64,000 nt of DNA from Petaurus breviceps papuanus (Eukaryota; Chordata; Mammalia; Diprotodontia; Petauridae), in contig JAMXIF010000073.1 in the NCBI GenBank assembly GCA_028583685.1, positions 10,287,093-10,351,092 of the forward strand, in the 5' to 3' direction. Positions 33,565 through 45,870 of the stretch are shown piece by piece. The translations under genes were made by a program, and so were the position numbers. Position 1 is the first letter of the stretch. Each line of letters opens with the position of its first letter. The notes beneath the pieces are model-generated. The model made no database searches, had not been told where the DNA came from, and saw nothing but the letters and a program-made list of their open reading frames with translations.

Positions 33565-33640
33565 CAGCTTTGTCTTTGTATGCCTAGTGCCTAGCACAGC
33601 AACTGATGAATATTAGTTCTAAATATTTGACTTAAAAAGA
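33565..33640 (+). repeat. L2 3' terminus fragment
   Basis: The text tgtatgcctagtgcctagca, then aactgatgaatattag, fits the L2 end. Confidence 0.5.
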
Positions 33641-33689
33641 AAAATACTCAAAAGGATTTTATACGTTTTAATAAATGCAAGTGTACTTT

Positions 33690-34130
33690 AAAGTTGGTTT
33701 TCTCTGTTATTGTGGTTGTTATACAAACTGTTCACTCTGTTCTGCTTATTTCACTTTATGAATTCATACTAATCTTCCCAAGTTTCTTTGAATTCTTCAT
33801 ATTCATCTTACGGAACATTATTTTGTTACATTCACATACCACAATTTGCTTTGACACTTCTCCCAATCAATTAATACCCATTTTCCTTCCAGTTCTGGTT
33901 ACTATAAAAAGTGCTGAATAGTTTTGTATACCTCTCCTTCTTTGTTCTCCTTGGGGATATAGACTTAATAGTGGCATTTATAGGTCAAAGTAACTTTTGT
34001 TAATTGCAATTCCAAACTCTTTTCCAGAAGCTCATCCAATTCATAGCACATTAGTGTGTTGATCTTGTCAGAGTTCTGAAAATATTTTCCATTTATCTTC
34101 TGTCATCTTTGAAAATCTGTTGGGCATTAG
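33690..34130 (-). repeat. L1 ORF2 3' region, antisense
   Basis: The text gttctgcttatttcacttta, then acattcacataccacaattt, then actataaaaagtgctgaata is the reverse of the late L1 ORF2 text at 34.9-35.3 kb. Positions 34131-34845 hold nothing recognised. Confidence 0.68.
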
Positions 34131-34860
34131 TGCCAAGGTCATTCTACCGTTTTGGGTTGCCATGCTACAGTTTAGTCATATTGAGCTTGCAAACCCAGGT
34201 CTTTTTCACACTAATGCTTAAAACCCATTTCTCCCATTTTATACTCCTTCCTTGATCTCATTGATCATGGAGACTGAGCTACTAAATGTATGGTTGTCCC
34301 CCAATGATGAGAAATTCTTACTTCTATATTCAATTCCCAGTTCAGTTAAAACAAGGACTATTTGATAAATTACGTTGGGCATGTAAGACTCTATATGAAT
34401 ATTATATGTACACTGTATTTCATAAATGAATGAAAAACAAAGAAGCTTTTAAAAGGGAAGACATAAAGGGGAATGAGAGTTGGAATGAGGAGAAAAGGGG
34501 AAGGGATAGGTTATGCTGTGCTGTGGCATTGTTTGGAAATGGTTAGGCAGGACTCTGGTGGGAGGAAATAAAAGTGCTGGAAGAATGCAGAATTGTTAGC
34601 AATGGCTGAGGTGAAAGCTTACCAAATAAAACCCAGGGTCCTAAAGGCATAAATTGAGTTCTTATGGGAGAAGGAAGGCAGCATAGCTTGGAAATGACTA
34701 GGAACTCACATGGTCTAGTTCTGGGCAAGATAATATTGATCCTCATGGAGGACCCCCTTATCCTCAAATCACGTGATAATGACTATCTCATGCAGGATAC
34801 TGTTCTGAGCCAAGTCTAATTTAGGTCAGGCTAGTCCAATGGTTCAGAATTAGGACAGGA

Positions 34861-35688
34861 TGCTGGAGAGGATGTGGGCAAACTGGAACACTAATGCATT
34901 GTTGGTGGAGTTGTGAACTGATCCAGCCTTTCTGGAAAGCAATCTGGAACTATGCCCAAAGGGCTATAAATACTTTCATACCCTTTGATCCAGCAATACC
35001 ACTCCTAGGGTTATATCCCAAAGAGATCATAGAAATGGGAGAAAGACCCATATGTACAAAAATGTTTATAGCAGCTCTTTTTGTTGTGGCAAAGAATTGG
35101 AAATTAAGAGGGTGTCCATCAATTGGGGAATGGCTGAACAAGGTGTGGTATATGCATGTTATGGAATATTATTGTGCTATAAGAAACGGGGAGTAGGTGG
35201 TCTTCATATTTACCTGGAGAGGCTTAAAAGAACTGATGCTGAGTGAGAAGAGTAGAACCAGGAGGAATTTGTACACAATTACAGACACAACGTATGTGTG
35301 ATGACCAACTTTGATAGACTGGACTCTTCTCAACAATGCAGGGATATAAGTCAATCCCAAAAGACGCATGATGGAGAGAAAAACGTGCATCCAGAGAAAG
35401 AACTAGAAAGAACTAAATTTATATCCAGGTGGAAGCAAAATACCTGATCTTTTTCGTTCTCTTATTTGATTTTATGTCCTCTTTACCATTCCAGCTGGTA
35501 CAATCCATCCTTATAACCTGACCATTGTATAATGTGAAAGTATTTACAGATCCTATACTTGATTATAAGACACCATGGGGGGGAGGGGAAGGAGGGGGTC
35601 AAAATGTGAAATTCAAGGAATTGTGGAATTGAATCCTGTAAACTAAAAGGAAACAAATTAATAAATTAAAAATTGAATTAAAAAAAAA
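34861..35688 (+). mobile_element. L1 3' end (ORF2 C-terminus and 3' UTR), 5'-truncated
   Basis: The ORF2 end encodes MHCWWSCELIQPFWKAIWNY, FDPAIPLLGLYPKE and FIAALFVVAKNWKLRGCPS, typical of L1. A 3' UTR with a G-rich tract follows and ends in an A-rich tail. The flanking duplication agaattagga(c/t)agga lies at 34846-34860 and 35689-35703. Confidence 0.93.
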
Positions 35689-35703
35689 AGAATTAGGATA
35701 GGA

Positions 35704-36560
35704 ATGCAATCAGGCACTTGTGGGCCATAAAATATTTGACAAGAAGTTTACTTGACCATAAAAAGGATCAATAAGGATACATTGATTGAAGTGGATAGGA
35801 GCTCCCTTCTGCTTCCCCATCTGTCACATTAATGGCAACATTCAGAGCTTTATGTTGATTCTGAGTACTGGGAATTCTGTCAAACTTGATGTGGACTAAG
35901 TTCTAATAGGCCATGCTTTTTAATACTTCATAAGACCAATAAACCACATCACTGGTTCAACTCCTAATCCCTGAGGCACGAAAAGTGTCCATCTACTCCT
36001 TTAGAGGAAAAGCAACCCAGCCTATATAAAACAAAATGCTGCTCCAACCATATATAACAAAACACACCAAATACAAATGATGGCATTACCCATCCTGTTC
36101 ACATGTGTGGGTGTGTTTGAAAAAAAAAGTAATATACTAATACTTAGGACAGATAACTTTGTTTTATCCATTTTGGCTATCATAATGATCCCCAAGTTTC
36201 AATATTTGAGAGCAGGGATTGTTTTTTTCTTCTGTCTTTTTATCCCTAGTGTCTAATATGTAATAGGTGGTTAACAAATGACTGATTAAGGTAAGAAGAT
36301 CCAAAGTGATACCATTCTCAACTTTTACCTGATAAATTATACAAGTGACTAATAATAGTATCAAAATCATGTACAAGATCTTGTTTCCTTAAATCTATAA
36401 CATTCACACATACATTTTAAGTTTTATAAGGTTCTTAAAAGTGTGTAGGAAAGGGGAAGGGGAGGAAGATTTGCCCCAGAGTTATATTGAAACCTTCGTG
36501 GTAATGAGGTAATGATTGCATTATTCTGTACAAACAAAAGTGACAAGTTTTTAAATGCAC
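35704..36560. other. No gene or repeat recognised
   Basis: AT-rich unique-looking DNA just beyond the TMCO3 transcript end. It contains TG-rich text near 36533-36560 that could serve as the downstream element for the distal poly(A) site. Confidence 0.4.
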
Positions 36561-36592
36561 AAAAAGATTTTCCAGATTTTTCTTTAAACAAA

Positions 36593-36598
36593 TTTATT
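36593..36598 (-). terminator. Distal AATAAA poly(A) signal candidate
   Basis: AATAAA on the minus strand, followed 30-60 bp later by T/GT-rich text (ctttttgtgc, cttttgtttgt). Cleavage would fall near 36570. Confidence 0.5.
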
Positions 36599-38690
36599 AT
36601 ATGAACAATCCTTGCCTCAGTATTTATATTTTAGACTTCTTTAACAAGAAATCCTACAGTACACATGAAAAGAACTTACATTTCTATGTAGCCTTCTGCA
36701 CAAAGATATTTAATTTAGACAAAATAACAGTGCCTCTAAAATTTTAGTAAATTGCCTTAATGAATAAAATTTAATTCTTTGCTGTCTAAAAAGGAGTCAT
36801 CTAAATTTGTCAGTCTAAGCAAAACCTAAATTCTACTAGTATTCTCATTCTAGAATAAATTAAAAATAGACCACTACAAAGCTTTGCCTTTTAAATAAAT
36901 AAGCACTAAAATAGCACAAAGAAATATTTTTAAAAATGAAGATTCTGATGTCACATTTTCACTTATGTTAAGATGGTTTTCACAAGCTGTGAAAGCAGGT
37001 TCAAATCTGTACAAAATTAACACCGTAAAATTATTAAAGTATTTCAGTATTTCTATATTGTAACCCCATTTTGTAGCTGAAACTAAAAAAAAAAAAAGAA
37101 CAATCTTGTCACTTTTGCAGAAACTGTGTAAAGTACACTAGTTTTACTGGAAGGAGAAGAAAAGGGTGGTCAACTATAAGCAAACTTAATATATACAAAT
37201 CTGAATTTATGAAAAACATCAGTACTAGCTATTCACTTTTTAAAATAATTCTTCAAAAGAAATACAATTACTTGTAAGGACAAGAGTTCCTGATGCATTT
37301 AAAATATTTTACTTACTCAAAATAAAAAACACATACAACTTTTTACAACTGCAGCTATTGCATAAAATACAGTTGTAATCAGAAGTATTATTTTTAAAAG
37401 TTGGTGAGCCATAAATTACTATTAGTCCTAGCTATCCGCAAGGCTGCTAAAATCTTAGGTTTCCCAAATATCACAATAGCCCATATTACTCATTCATTCA
37501 TTTAACTTCCCTTGAAAATAGTTTTGCATATGAAAATTTCAGGAGGTAACGAACATATTGTATTTAAATGTGTTAACATGACATTCTTTATAGGATTTCT
37601 TATTTAAGTATTCTTTTCAAACTGGCATGACACTAACCAGGTTTCCAGATAATAGCTTTATAACTGCTTCTAGGTAAAATTAGCCCCATTTACATTACTC
37701 ACATGTTGCTTTAATATACTAAAAACACGAGTGGGGTAAAATGGCACCAAACAATGGTGTAGTATTTGGAATGTTTGTCAAGTTTATCATAAACAAATGT
37801 AGATGCAGTTCACCTTTTGAAGTAAACACATCTTATATATTCCTTTGAATTTAAAAATTCTTATAAATTTAATCTATCTTGACAAATAATACAAGATGTT
37901 TTCATTTCTATTGCTGATTAATTTTGAATTGGCATTGGCTACTAACAAAATTTGTAACTTTTCTTTTCTGCTGTACAACTGAGACTCTCATTTGCAATTA
38001 GCTTTGCCAAGCTTTAAACATCTTGTAAGTAGGACATCTCTCATATAAAATAGATAAACCATTTTGTAAAGCAAAATATTTTCTTGGAATAAACAGCATC
38101 ACTACGTAGCCTGTCAATCTGTAGGTTCAGATTTTCTTACATGTGATTTCTTAAAACAGAACATAAAGAAGCATTTTTTCTTGTACCATAGTTAGAACTT
38201 GGACATTCTAAAAGGCAAGTTTTTTTCTCTTAGGGAATAATAAGTGAACATGTAAAGAAATTATTTAAATCAATAAAAACAGTATGTAGGGATTTGCTCA
38301 GCATCAAAATTTAATTTGTAAATCAAGATTTCCAAAAAAAAAGAAGGTTCAAGAATATTGTACCCTGATCAAAGATCATTTTTACTGAAGAATGTAGTCA
38401 ATACACAACTGAAAGTTCAAATATATTTTTAAAAAGAATATGGTAACATTAAAATAAGCATTTAAAGGAGGTATAATAAAAAGCAAATAGGCACTGATTT
38501 TAGAACACAAGTCTTGAGCATTTTAAACATTAAAATTAAGCTGCCAAAATCTGCACGAGATAGACATTCACACCACTTGTTTTAATGATAAATACTTGAC
38601 CTACAGATGACAAATCTAGAAATTACACAGGTAAATTTAGTTATTTTAACAGGGTACCACAGGCACCATTAAATAAGAAATATTTTAAGT

Positions 38691-38696
38691 TTTATT
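38691..38696 (-). terminator. Proximal AATAAA poly(A) signal candidate
   Basis: AATAAA on the minus strand about 355 nt after the stop codon, followed by the GT-rich tggtgcctgtggt. It could give a short 3' UTR isoform. Confidence 0.35.
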
Positions 38697-39051
38697 TCTA
38701 CCAAAAATGTAAATAAATAGAACAATTAACAAGAGAAGATGGGAATAAACTTGGGGAAAAGGCACATTCAGGCAAAATAGTCAAGGCGATTTGCATGATG
38801 CATTATTTTTTAAAGCAATTCTACTGTGCATAATGGAATCTAGATGAGTTATTTTTGGAAGAGTCTAAAACATGACAAAGCATATTTAGTAAGCTGTGCA
38901 AACATCAAAACACTAATAATTTAACATAGTCTGTATTACTTTAAAATATATGTAAGGCTCATAAGAAGGTACATCACAAATTCCTGCAAAGAGATTTGGA
39001 ATTTGTTATATTTGCAAAGTAATGTATTATTCTGAGATGAATACTTTGTTT

Positions 39052-39165
39052 TCAGGTACTTAATCGTCTTTCTGGTCTTGGCAAACATTTCATAATTGCA
39101 GCTTTCCATAACGCTGGGGCAAGTAAAAGACTTAGAGTAGTTACACTCAATATAAGAAGGTAGAC
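39052..39165 (-). CDS. TMCO3: TMCO3, terminal coding exon
   Basis: The minus-strand exon follows the acceptor tttctcattttcag and encodes 37 residues and a TGA stop. It contains the last transmembrane segment ([17 protein letters not shown]) and a short basic cytosolic tail ([12 protein letters not shown]). I recall human TMCO3 ending [18 protein letters not shown] then CVPRPERRSSL, so the match is very close and the stop position agrees. The phase is 0, joining directly to GAG of the preceding exon (46354-46503). A longer antisense-looking frame over 38936-39232 reads through the intron in the wrong phase and is not the protein. The function (cation/proton exchange across an intracellular membrane) is predicted from family membership. 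Confidence 0.93.
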   Translation of the reverse strand, partial: VYLLILSVTTLSLLLAPALWKAAIMKCLPRPERRLST

Positions 39166-40439
39166 CTGAAAATGAGAAATGCAAAATCATTACTTCTTTA
39201 TGATTCATATAGTAAATTAAAGCATAGCACAAAGATAAATAGAATCTTGGACTAAAATAGGATGGAATTATAAATGAACAATTATAAAATATATATATAT
39301 TATTAATTTAATAAATAACATAAGTAATTTAATAAACCGGAACCTCACTACATCTCTTCCTCTTGGGTCTCCTTTTTAAATCAAAATGCCTCATGAAGTA
39401 TTTCTTTTAGTATTTCTTGGTTCTCTTCTATGGGGTTGAGGATGGAGCTTCCTTTAAACAAAATTCTCTATCTAAAAGGATAGATTTTAGTATATATTAA
39501 TATAAAAATAGACCTACATGCATGTTTCATATATAAAAGGCATACTTTTGTATATAAAAAGACAACCATACAATCTCCACAGAGTCAAAGTTATCAGTCC
39601 CATTGCCAAAAGACAATGGAAATAAAAACAAAACAGATGCATAAAATAAAGCTGCTGCTTGTTTCCAGTGGTGACCCATACTTTAGAAATAGGGGGATAT
39701 TACTAAGTACAATGAGGAAATGTATACTTGGAAGAAGTGGTAGAATGTTGTGATGACAGCAGAAACAGGCCTCAGTTTACCCTCTCCCTTTCTTTACCCT
39801 GTAAAATTAGAGTTTGGACTACAGAACCTCTTAAAGATTGATACATCTGGAAACTGGTGTTTAAGGGAAAGAAATATTATTTTCTTGTGCTTGAACCCAT
39901 ATTTAGGATTCCCTTGTGAGGAATATCATAAGGCAGATAGTTCATGTGTTCCACTAGTACACATAAAGCATATAAAGACCAAAAGGAAGGCTTCTAGCAC
40001 ATTAAAACTATTTATATTTTAGAGGATTTATGGTAGAACATGGACAAAAACTACAGGATGAGATGGTGTGGATGGGTTACAATCTGAGTTGAGGAAGTAA
40101 GCATCCTTCAAGGAAATGTTTTATTTTATCTTGAGTTAGTGGTATGTCCTGACTGTATGTTTCAGGAGGAACCTAACCTCTTTAGGGAGCAAGCATACAT
40201 AACCAGTTGCTAAGATGGCTTTCTGGGAGTGATCACTCCTACTACATAATCTTGGGGCTGCTTTACCAAAAGGGCTTGACCAAAGTGCAACAAGAGAATC
40301 ATGGGCTGAGTTTGGAATAATAAAAATATGGCAATTCTACTAGTGATTGTAGATTTAGGGCTGAGAGTGAAGAACGTGAAGGTCAGTAAGTGTAACCCCC
40401 TGATTTTACAAGTCAGAACAGTGAGAACCAGTGGAGGCA

Positions 40440-40840
40440 CATGCCTTTCCAGGGTTATACAGTTAGGTATCTGAGGCAGAATTTGAACCCAACTCCAGTG
40501 TTCTATCCACTATGCCAAGCTGCTCCCCTCTTAGTGATTATTCCTGGGTCACAAACTGGAATGAGTTAAAGCAAAACTCAATTCTCACTTCATCCTTAAT
40601 ACTACTCAATGGAACAGTGGCTTGGGGTCAAGAAGACCCGAGTTCAAATCCAACCTCAGTCACTTACTGCGTGACTCTGGACACATCACTTAACCTCTTT
40701 GCCTTAGTTTCCTCATCTATAAAATGGGGGTTAAAAATAGCACTTACCTCACTGGGTTATTAGGAAAATCAAATGTGATAACTTCAGTAAAGTGCACTGC
40801 AAACCTTAAAGTGCTATTATTAGCTATTATTAATATTTCT
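40440..40840. repeat. Two MIR copies in opposite orientation
   Basis: Antisense at 40440-40535 (gtatctgaggcagaatttga), then sense at 40605-40840 (gagttcaaatccaacctcag, tttcctcatctataaaatgg, ttattaggaaaatcaaatgt). Both lie in the last TMCO3 intron. The intron segment 39166-40439 shows nothing else recognised. Confidence 0.8.
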
Positions 40841-41156
40841 TTCAAACCTAAAGCTAAATGCAAACTCAAAGTATTTCAACTAAAGGTAAAAATATTCAAA
40901 AAGATCAAAAGGCTAGACAATTTAAGTTGGTTTAATAATTTTATTCTGAGGAATGAATAAATGTCTAGAAAGGAGTTGTAAAAATGCTAATCATTATGAA
41001 TAAAATGAATAGTAGCATCTTATGCATTGCAAAGAGCTTTCTTAGCTAATATCCAGAAAAGAGCTATCAGGTAGTTGCGGTTTTACATAGCAGAAGAGGG
41101 AAAAACTAAGGCCAAAGTGGAAGAGAAGCATATTTTGACTCATATAAACAACAAAT

Positions 41157-41342
41157 TGGGGCAGCTAGGTGGCGCAGTGAATAGAGCACCAACCCTGGAG
41201 TCAGGAGGACCTGAGTTCAAATTTGGCCTCAGACACATGACACTTACTAGCTGTGTGACTTTGGGCAAGTCACTTAACCCCAATTGCCCTGCCTTCCCCC
41301 CTCCAAAAAAAAAAAAGCAAAAATAAAACAAGAAAACCCCCC
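41157..41342 (+). mobile_element. tRNA-derived SINE, type 1
   Basis: Head ggggcagctaggtggcgcag, gagttcaaatttggcctcag, gggcaagtcacttaacccca, A tail. The duplication aacaacaaat lies at 41147-41156 and 41343-41352. It is antisense to TMCO3. Confidence 0.94.
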
Positions 41343-41434
41343 AACAACAAATAGAACTTCACAAATGTTATGGAGCTAGAAACAAAGGATCTGGGTTCAC
41401 ATCCTGTCTTTAATATTTAACCTTTCTTGGCCTC

Positions 41435-41700
41435 AATTGTTTTGTATATCTTTGTATTATTCACGTTATGTTGTATGTGTTTATTGTATCTCTCCCATTA
41501 GAATGTAAGCCCTTTGTGAGTGTGGACTGTTTCAGTACTTGTAGGGCCTTGCATGGTACCTGGCACCTGACAAATACTTCATAAATCTTTGGTAACCGCC
41601 TGACTGGACCAAATGACTATTGGGGCACCTTTGAGCTCCCATGAGGTCATTCTACAGATGAGGAAACATGCTCAGAGGGGCTAAGGGATTTAATACGGTT
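41435..41700 (+). repeat. L2 3' end plus MIR scrap
   Basis: The text gtatctctcccattagaatg, then aagccctttgtgagtgtgga, then tggtacctggcacctgacaa is the L2 terminus. At 41650-41700 cagatgaggaaacatgctca looks like an antisense MIR piece. Confidence 0.65.
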
Positions 41701-42167
41701 TCCTCACTCCGAGCCAAAATGCATTAAGGGCCACTATCCTAACAAAAAGAGGAGCAGGAAAGTAGAATGGAGGTGGGTTTTCCCTCCCTGGAGAGTAGAG
41801 GCTGTGGAGGTGTGAGGAGGTTTAGGTGGAACAAGGTCCCTGAACCTCTCAAAGCTTGTTCATGGAACTTGTTCATCTCTCCTCAGGCTGAGTCAGCAGA
41901 GAGGATAGTGACAGACTAACTCCTGAGCACAGCACAGGGTCTCTCCCAGCATGAGGCAGCCACACCTTCCTTCATGGAGAGGTCACATTCCATCTGGCAC
42001 CTCCGCCAGGAGGAGTTAGACATGATGCCCCAGCTGCTCTCTACCCACTGTCCCTCTCTGGGCCCATGAAACAAACATGCAAGCAGAAGACAGTTGGTGA
42101 CACTTAAAGGACTTATTACAACTTTTAATCTAAACTGGAAAAATATTAAATTTAAAGAAACATCCTT

Positions 42168-42409
42168 TTTTTTTAAACTTGTGATTTACATCATTCATTT
42201 CCGCAAGATTTTCAGTTACAAATTTTCTCCCCGTTTTTCCCCCACCCACCACCCCACAATAGCAGTCCCACAGGATATCCCCTCCTCCAATCTGCTCTCT
42301 CCCATATTTTCTCCTCCTTTTGACTTTTCCAGTAGGGTATGGTGGATCTCTATGCCCCAGTGCCTGTATATCTTATTTCCCAATTACATGTAAAATAGTA
42401 TTAATAATA

Positions 42410-42446
<37 letters not shown>

Positions 42447-44965
42447 TAAACATTTGATTATAAAACTTTGAATTCCAGATTCAATCCCTTCCTCCCTTGT
42501 CACCCACCCTTACTGGGAAGATAAGCAGTTCAGTATAGGTTGTACATGTCTAGCTAATGCAAAATAATAACATAGTAGATATATTGTAAAAGACTGACTA
42601 TATTTCCCTCCCTCCTATCCCACATCCCACTTGTTCTATTCTCTACTTTGATCCCACCCACCCCTTTTCAAAAGTGGGTGCCTCCAACTTCCCTACCCCC
42701 CAGCCTGCCCTCCCTTCCATCCTCTGATCCCTTTCTCCCCTACTCTCCTGTAGGGTGAGATACCCTATTTAGTGTGTATTTCATTCCCTCACCAAGCTAA
42801 ATTCAATGAGAATAAGGTTGTCCCATTCCCTTTTGCCTTCCTATTCTTCCCCTCCATTGTCACCATTTCCCCTTGCCTCTTCTATATGAGATAGTATACC
42901 CCATTCTGTCTCTCCCCATCTCCTCTCATTATATTCCTCTCTCCCCTCTTAATTTCACCTTTTAAGTATCATCCCTTCCTGTTAAATTGGTCCTGTGCCC
43001 TCTATCCATGTATAACTGTAAACATATATACACACATTCACATATGTATTCATATGCCCATATACCCTCATATATATACATATATATTTCTATTCCCTTC
43101 AACTATTCTCATACTGAGAAAAATTTCATAACTTACAATTATCATTTTTCCATGTAGGAATGTAAATAGTTAAAATCTGATAAGTTCCTTATGATTTCTT
43201 TTCCCTGTTTACCTTTTCATGCTTCTCTTGCTTCTTGTATCTGAATGTCAAATTTTCTATTCAACTCTGGTTTTTTCATCAAGAATGCTTGAAAGTCCTC
43301 CATTCCACTAAATGACCATATTTTCCCCTGAAACGTGATACTCAGTTTTGCTGGGTAGGTGGTTTTAATTACAGTTCCTTTGACCTCTGGAATATCATAT
43401 TCCAAGCCATTTGATGCCTCAGTGTAGAAGCTGCCAGATCCTGGGTTATCCTGATTGTGCTTCCACAATATTCAAATTGTTTCTTCCTGGCTGCTTATAA
43501 TATTCTCTCCTTAATCTGGGAATTCTGGAACCTGGCTATAATATTCCTAGGAGTTTTCTTTTCGGAATCTTTTTTCAGGAGGTGATCGGTGGATTCTTTC
43601 AACCTCTATTTTGCCCTCTGGTTCTAAAACATCAGGGCAGTTTTCTTTGAGAACTTCCTGGAGGATGATTTCTAGGTTCTTTCTTTGATCATGGCTTTCA
43701 GGTAGTCCAATAATTTTTAAATTATCTCTCCTGGATCTATTTTCCAGGTCAGTGGTTTTTCCCATGAGATATTTCACATTGCCTTCTATTCTTTCATTTG
43801 TTTGGATCTGTTTAACAGCATCTTGATTTCTCATAAAGTCATTAGCTTCCATTTGCTCCAATCTAATTCTGAAGGAATGATTCTCCTCAGTGAGCTTTTG
43901 ACATTCTTTTTCCATCTGGCAAATTTGGCTTTTTAAGGCATTCTTCTCCTCATTGCCTTTTTGAACCTCTTTTAACAATTGAGTTAGTCTATTTTTTAAG
44001 GTATTATTTTCCTCAGTCAGGCTGTTGACTCTCATTTCATAATTTTCTTGCATTGTTCTCATTTCTCTTCCCAATTTTTCCTCCACTTTTCTTACCTACT
44101 TCTTAAGGTCCTTTATGGCCTGTAACCAGCTCGTATTTTCCTTTGAAGCTTTTGGTGCAGGAGTTCTGATTTCACTGTCTTCCTCCTGTTCCATGCTTTG
44201 CTCCTTTTTGTCCCCAAAATAGGAGTGTAATGTTGGAATCTTCTGTCTGTTTTGTTTCCTTTGCCTGGTCATGTCACCTCTCAGTCACCTGACCCCTAGG
44301 TTTTTTGCCACAGTAGGACTCTGCTACCAGACAGGGGAGCTTTCTTCCCAAACGCTGGGGTTTTCTCAGCTGCTGGAGGTATTAGATGGGTGCCCTCTCT
44401 GAGGCCTCCACACGCTTTGGCAAGCTGGACACATACCCCAGGACCTCCATCCTAGACTGCAATCCAGATTCAAGCAGGTTAAAGCTAGAGCGATGACCCC
44501 TCAGACTGGTCGCTTGGTCCCCCTACACTCTGCAGGCCAGGAGCTGAAGCTGCCACATGGCACTGGCTGGCTTTGCCAGCAGCTTCTTGCCCAGGGGGCA
44601 AAAGCCAAGGACTTACTGGTCCCAAAGTCCAGACTGCACTGACCTCTCATTTTGTCCTTAGCATCTATGTGTTGATAATTCTGGAGATGGCCACAGCTGC
44701 TGCTGATCTGGAGTCCCTCCAGCTGTTGGCTGGCCAGACCCGCCCTGGGGCTAAAACCTCTGGCTCAAGCGGGCCTGGGCTTGGTTCCCAGAGTGCTGCA
44801 CTGGCCAGGAATCAGCCTGCCGGGCTGTCCTCAGCAGGAGGTTAGCTTCTCTGTGTCATTTTGTGGGTTCTGCAGCTCCAAAGTTTGTTCAGAGTCCCCT
44901 TTTTACATGGATTGGGGAAGGTGGAGGCCGGAGCCACTCGGAGGTTCTGCTTCTACTCCGCCATC
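42168..44965 (-). mobile_element. HAL1-like half-L1, copy 5, essentially full length
   Basis: A 2798-bp element bounded by the duplication agaaacat(c/t)ctt at about 42156-42167 and 44966-44977. On the minus strand it starts GATGGCGGAGTAGAAGCAG, has a ~0.7-kb GC-rich 5' UTR, ORF1 (44272-43217) and a ~1.05-kb 3' UTR including TA repeats (42413-42442). There is no ORF2. It lies in the last intron of TMCO3 in the same orientation as the gene. It is the best reference copy in the window for the family structure. Confidence 0.92.
43217..44272 (-). pseudogene. L1-type ORF1 of HAL1 copy 5 (broken)
   Basis: Start at 44272 (MTRQRKQNRQKIPTLHSYFG), then an acidic linker with SMEQEEDSE, a coiled coil (EENNTLKNRLTQLLKEVQ, EKNALKSQICQMEKE), an RRM-like domain (GNVKYLMGKTTDLENRSRRD, KIIGLPESHDQRKN), a junction segment (CPDVLEPEGKIEVERIHRSP) and a C-terminal domain (LSITFQGKIWSFSGMEDFQA, KPELNRKFDIQIQEAREA). 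The span of 1056 bp equals 352 codons with the stop. The frame is interrupted, with the longest pieces at 43547-44086 (179 codons) and 43217-43468. Confidence 0.88.
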
Positions 44966-45689
44966 AGAAACATTCTTAAAAGCATTTTCCAATCAACTTT
45001 TTAAATAATAAGGAATACACAATTTTATTCTATAAATATAACAAAGCCAAATAACTTCACTACTATTTTATAGTTACAGAAGAAATAAAAGATGGAATAA
45101 ATTGGAATAGTAGGAGAGAAAATACAGCCTAAGAGACAGAAACATAGATACCTACCTACAGTAACAGAGAGACTTCTAGAAAGGGAAAAGGAGAGACAAA
45201 GGGTCTCATTAGCTACCTGTAAATATAACAGGTGACCAAGGGAATAAATACAAATTAATATGCCTATAGTAGCTAAAAGGCAAAGCCTATGTTTACCAAA
45301 GCTCTTAGAAGGAAAGAGCCTACATTCAATTAAACTATAGCAATTCTGATGGGAAGAGAAGGGAATTTTTTGAAGCATAAAAACTTTATGATATATAGAT
45401 AAAAGAATAATATCATCAGTGGTTTTTTAATTCTTACCTACTGAAACTGTATAAGCCTCAGTGTTCCTAAATATTTTGTTTTAAAGGGAGAAAGACCCTA
45501 GCCTAATTTGGAAAGTAGGGAATACCCAGGCCTTATGGCTTTTAATCTGTTATGTTTTCTACACAATAAAAGCCTAAGTCATAGGGCTATTTATCCTGTG
45601 GGCTTCTCACTCATTTCTCATGGTGAACAAAAGAATCACATGAAGGAATTTCATATTTGAACTAGTCTTAAGAGATGAACTGTGAAGCG

Positions 45690-45870
45690 CAGTCAAAACA
45701 ATGCTAGATGAGTAAGTAGTCAGGAAACCTGCATTCAAATCTGGATCCTGTCATGTTACCTGAGTGATAGTAGGCAAGTCACTTAACCACTTTGGCCGAG
45801 ACTAGAGAACCTTAAACTTTCTTCTAGATCTAAGTCTAAGCCCTTCATCTTATCTACCAGTAGTTAGGAG
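45690..45870 (+). repeat. MIR fragment
   Basis: Sense MIR: gtcaggaaacctgcattcaa, then agtaggcaagtcacttaacc. The neighbouring intron 44978-45689 and 45871-46353 shows nothing else recognised. Confidence 0.75.

Larger units (their letters stand above)
36570..39051 (-). other. TMCO3: TMCO3 3' UTR (inferred)
   Basis: From the TGA at 39052-39054 to a distal AATAAA at 36593-36598 lie about 2.5 kb of AT-rich DNA without any SINE, LINE or LTR I recognise, unlike the rest of the window. That contrast, and the placement right after the terminal exon, suggest a selected 3' UTR. The 3' limit is inferred from the signal, not observed. A shorter isoform ending after the proximal signal at 38691-38696 is possible. 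Confidence 0.6.

Noticed and set aside
1-36000. Search for a second host gene (TFDP1 5' exons expected by synteny)
   Set aside because: No CpG island, no conserved exon with splice sites, and every longer frame is explained by a repeat.
38936-39232. 98-codon minus-strand frame over the TMCO3 terminal exon
   Set aside because: It uses a different phase from the spliced protein and runs through the acceptor site. The correct phase gives the conserved TMCO3 C-terminus.
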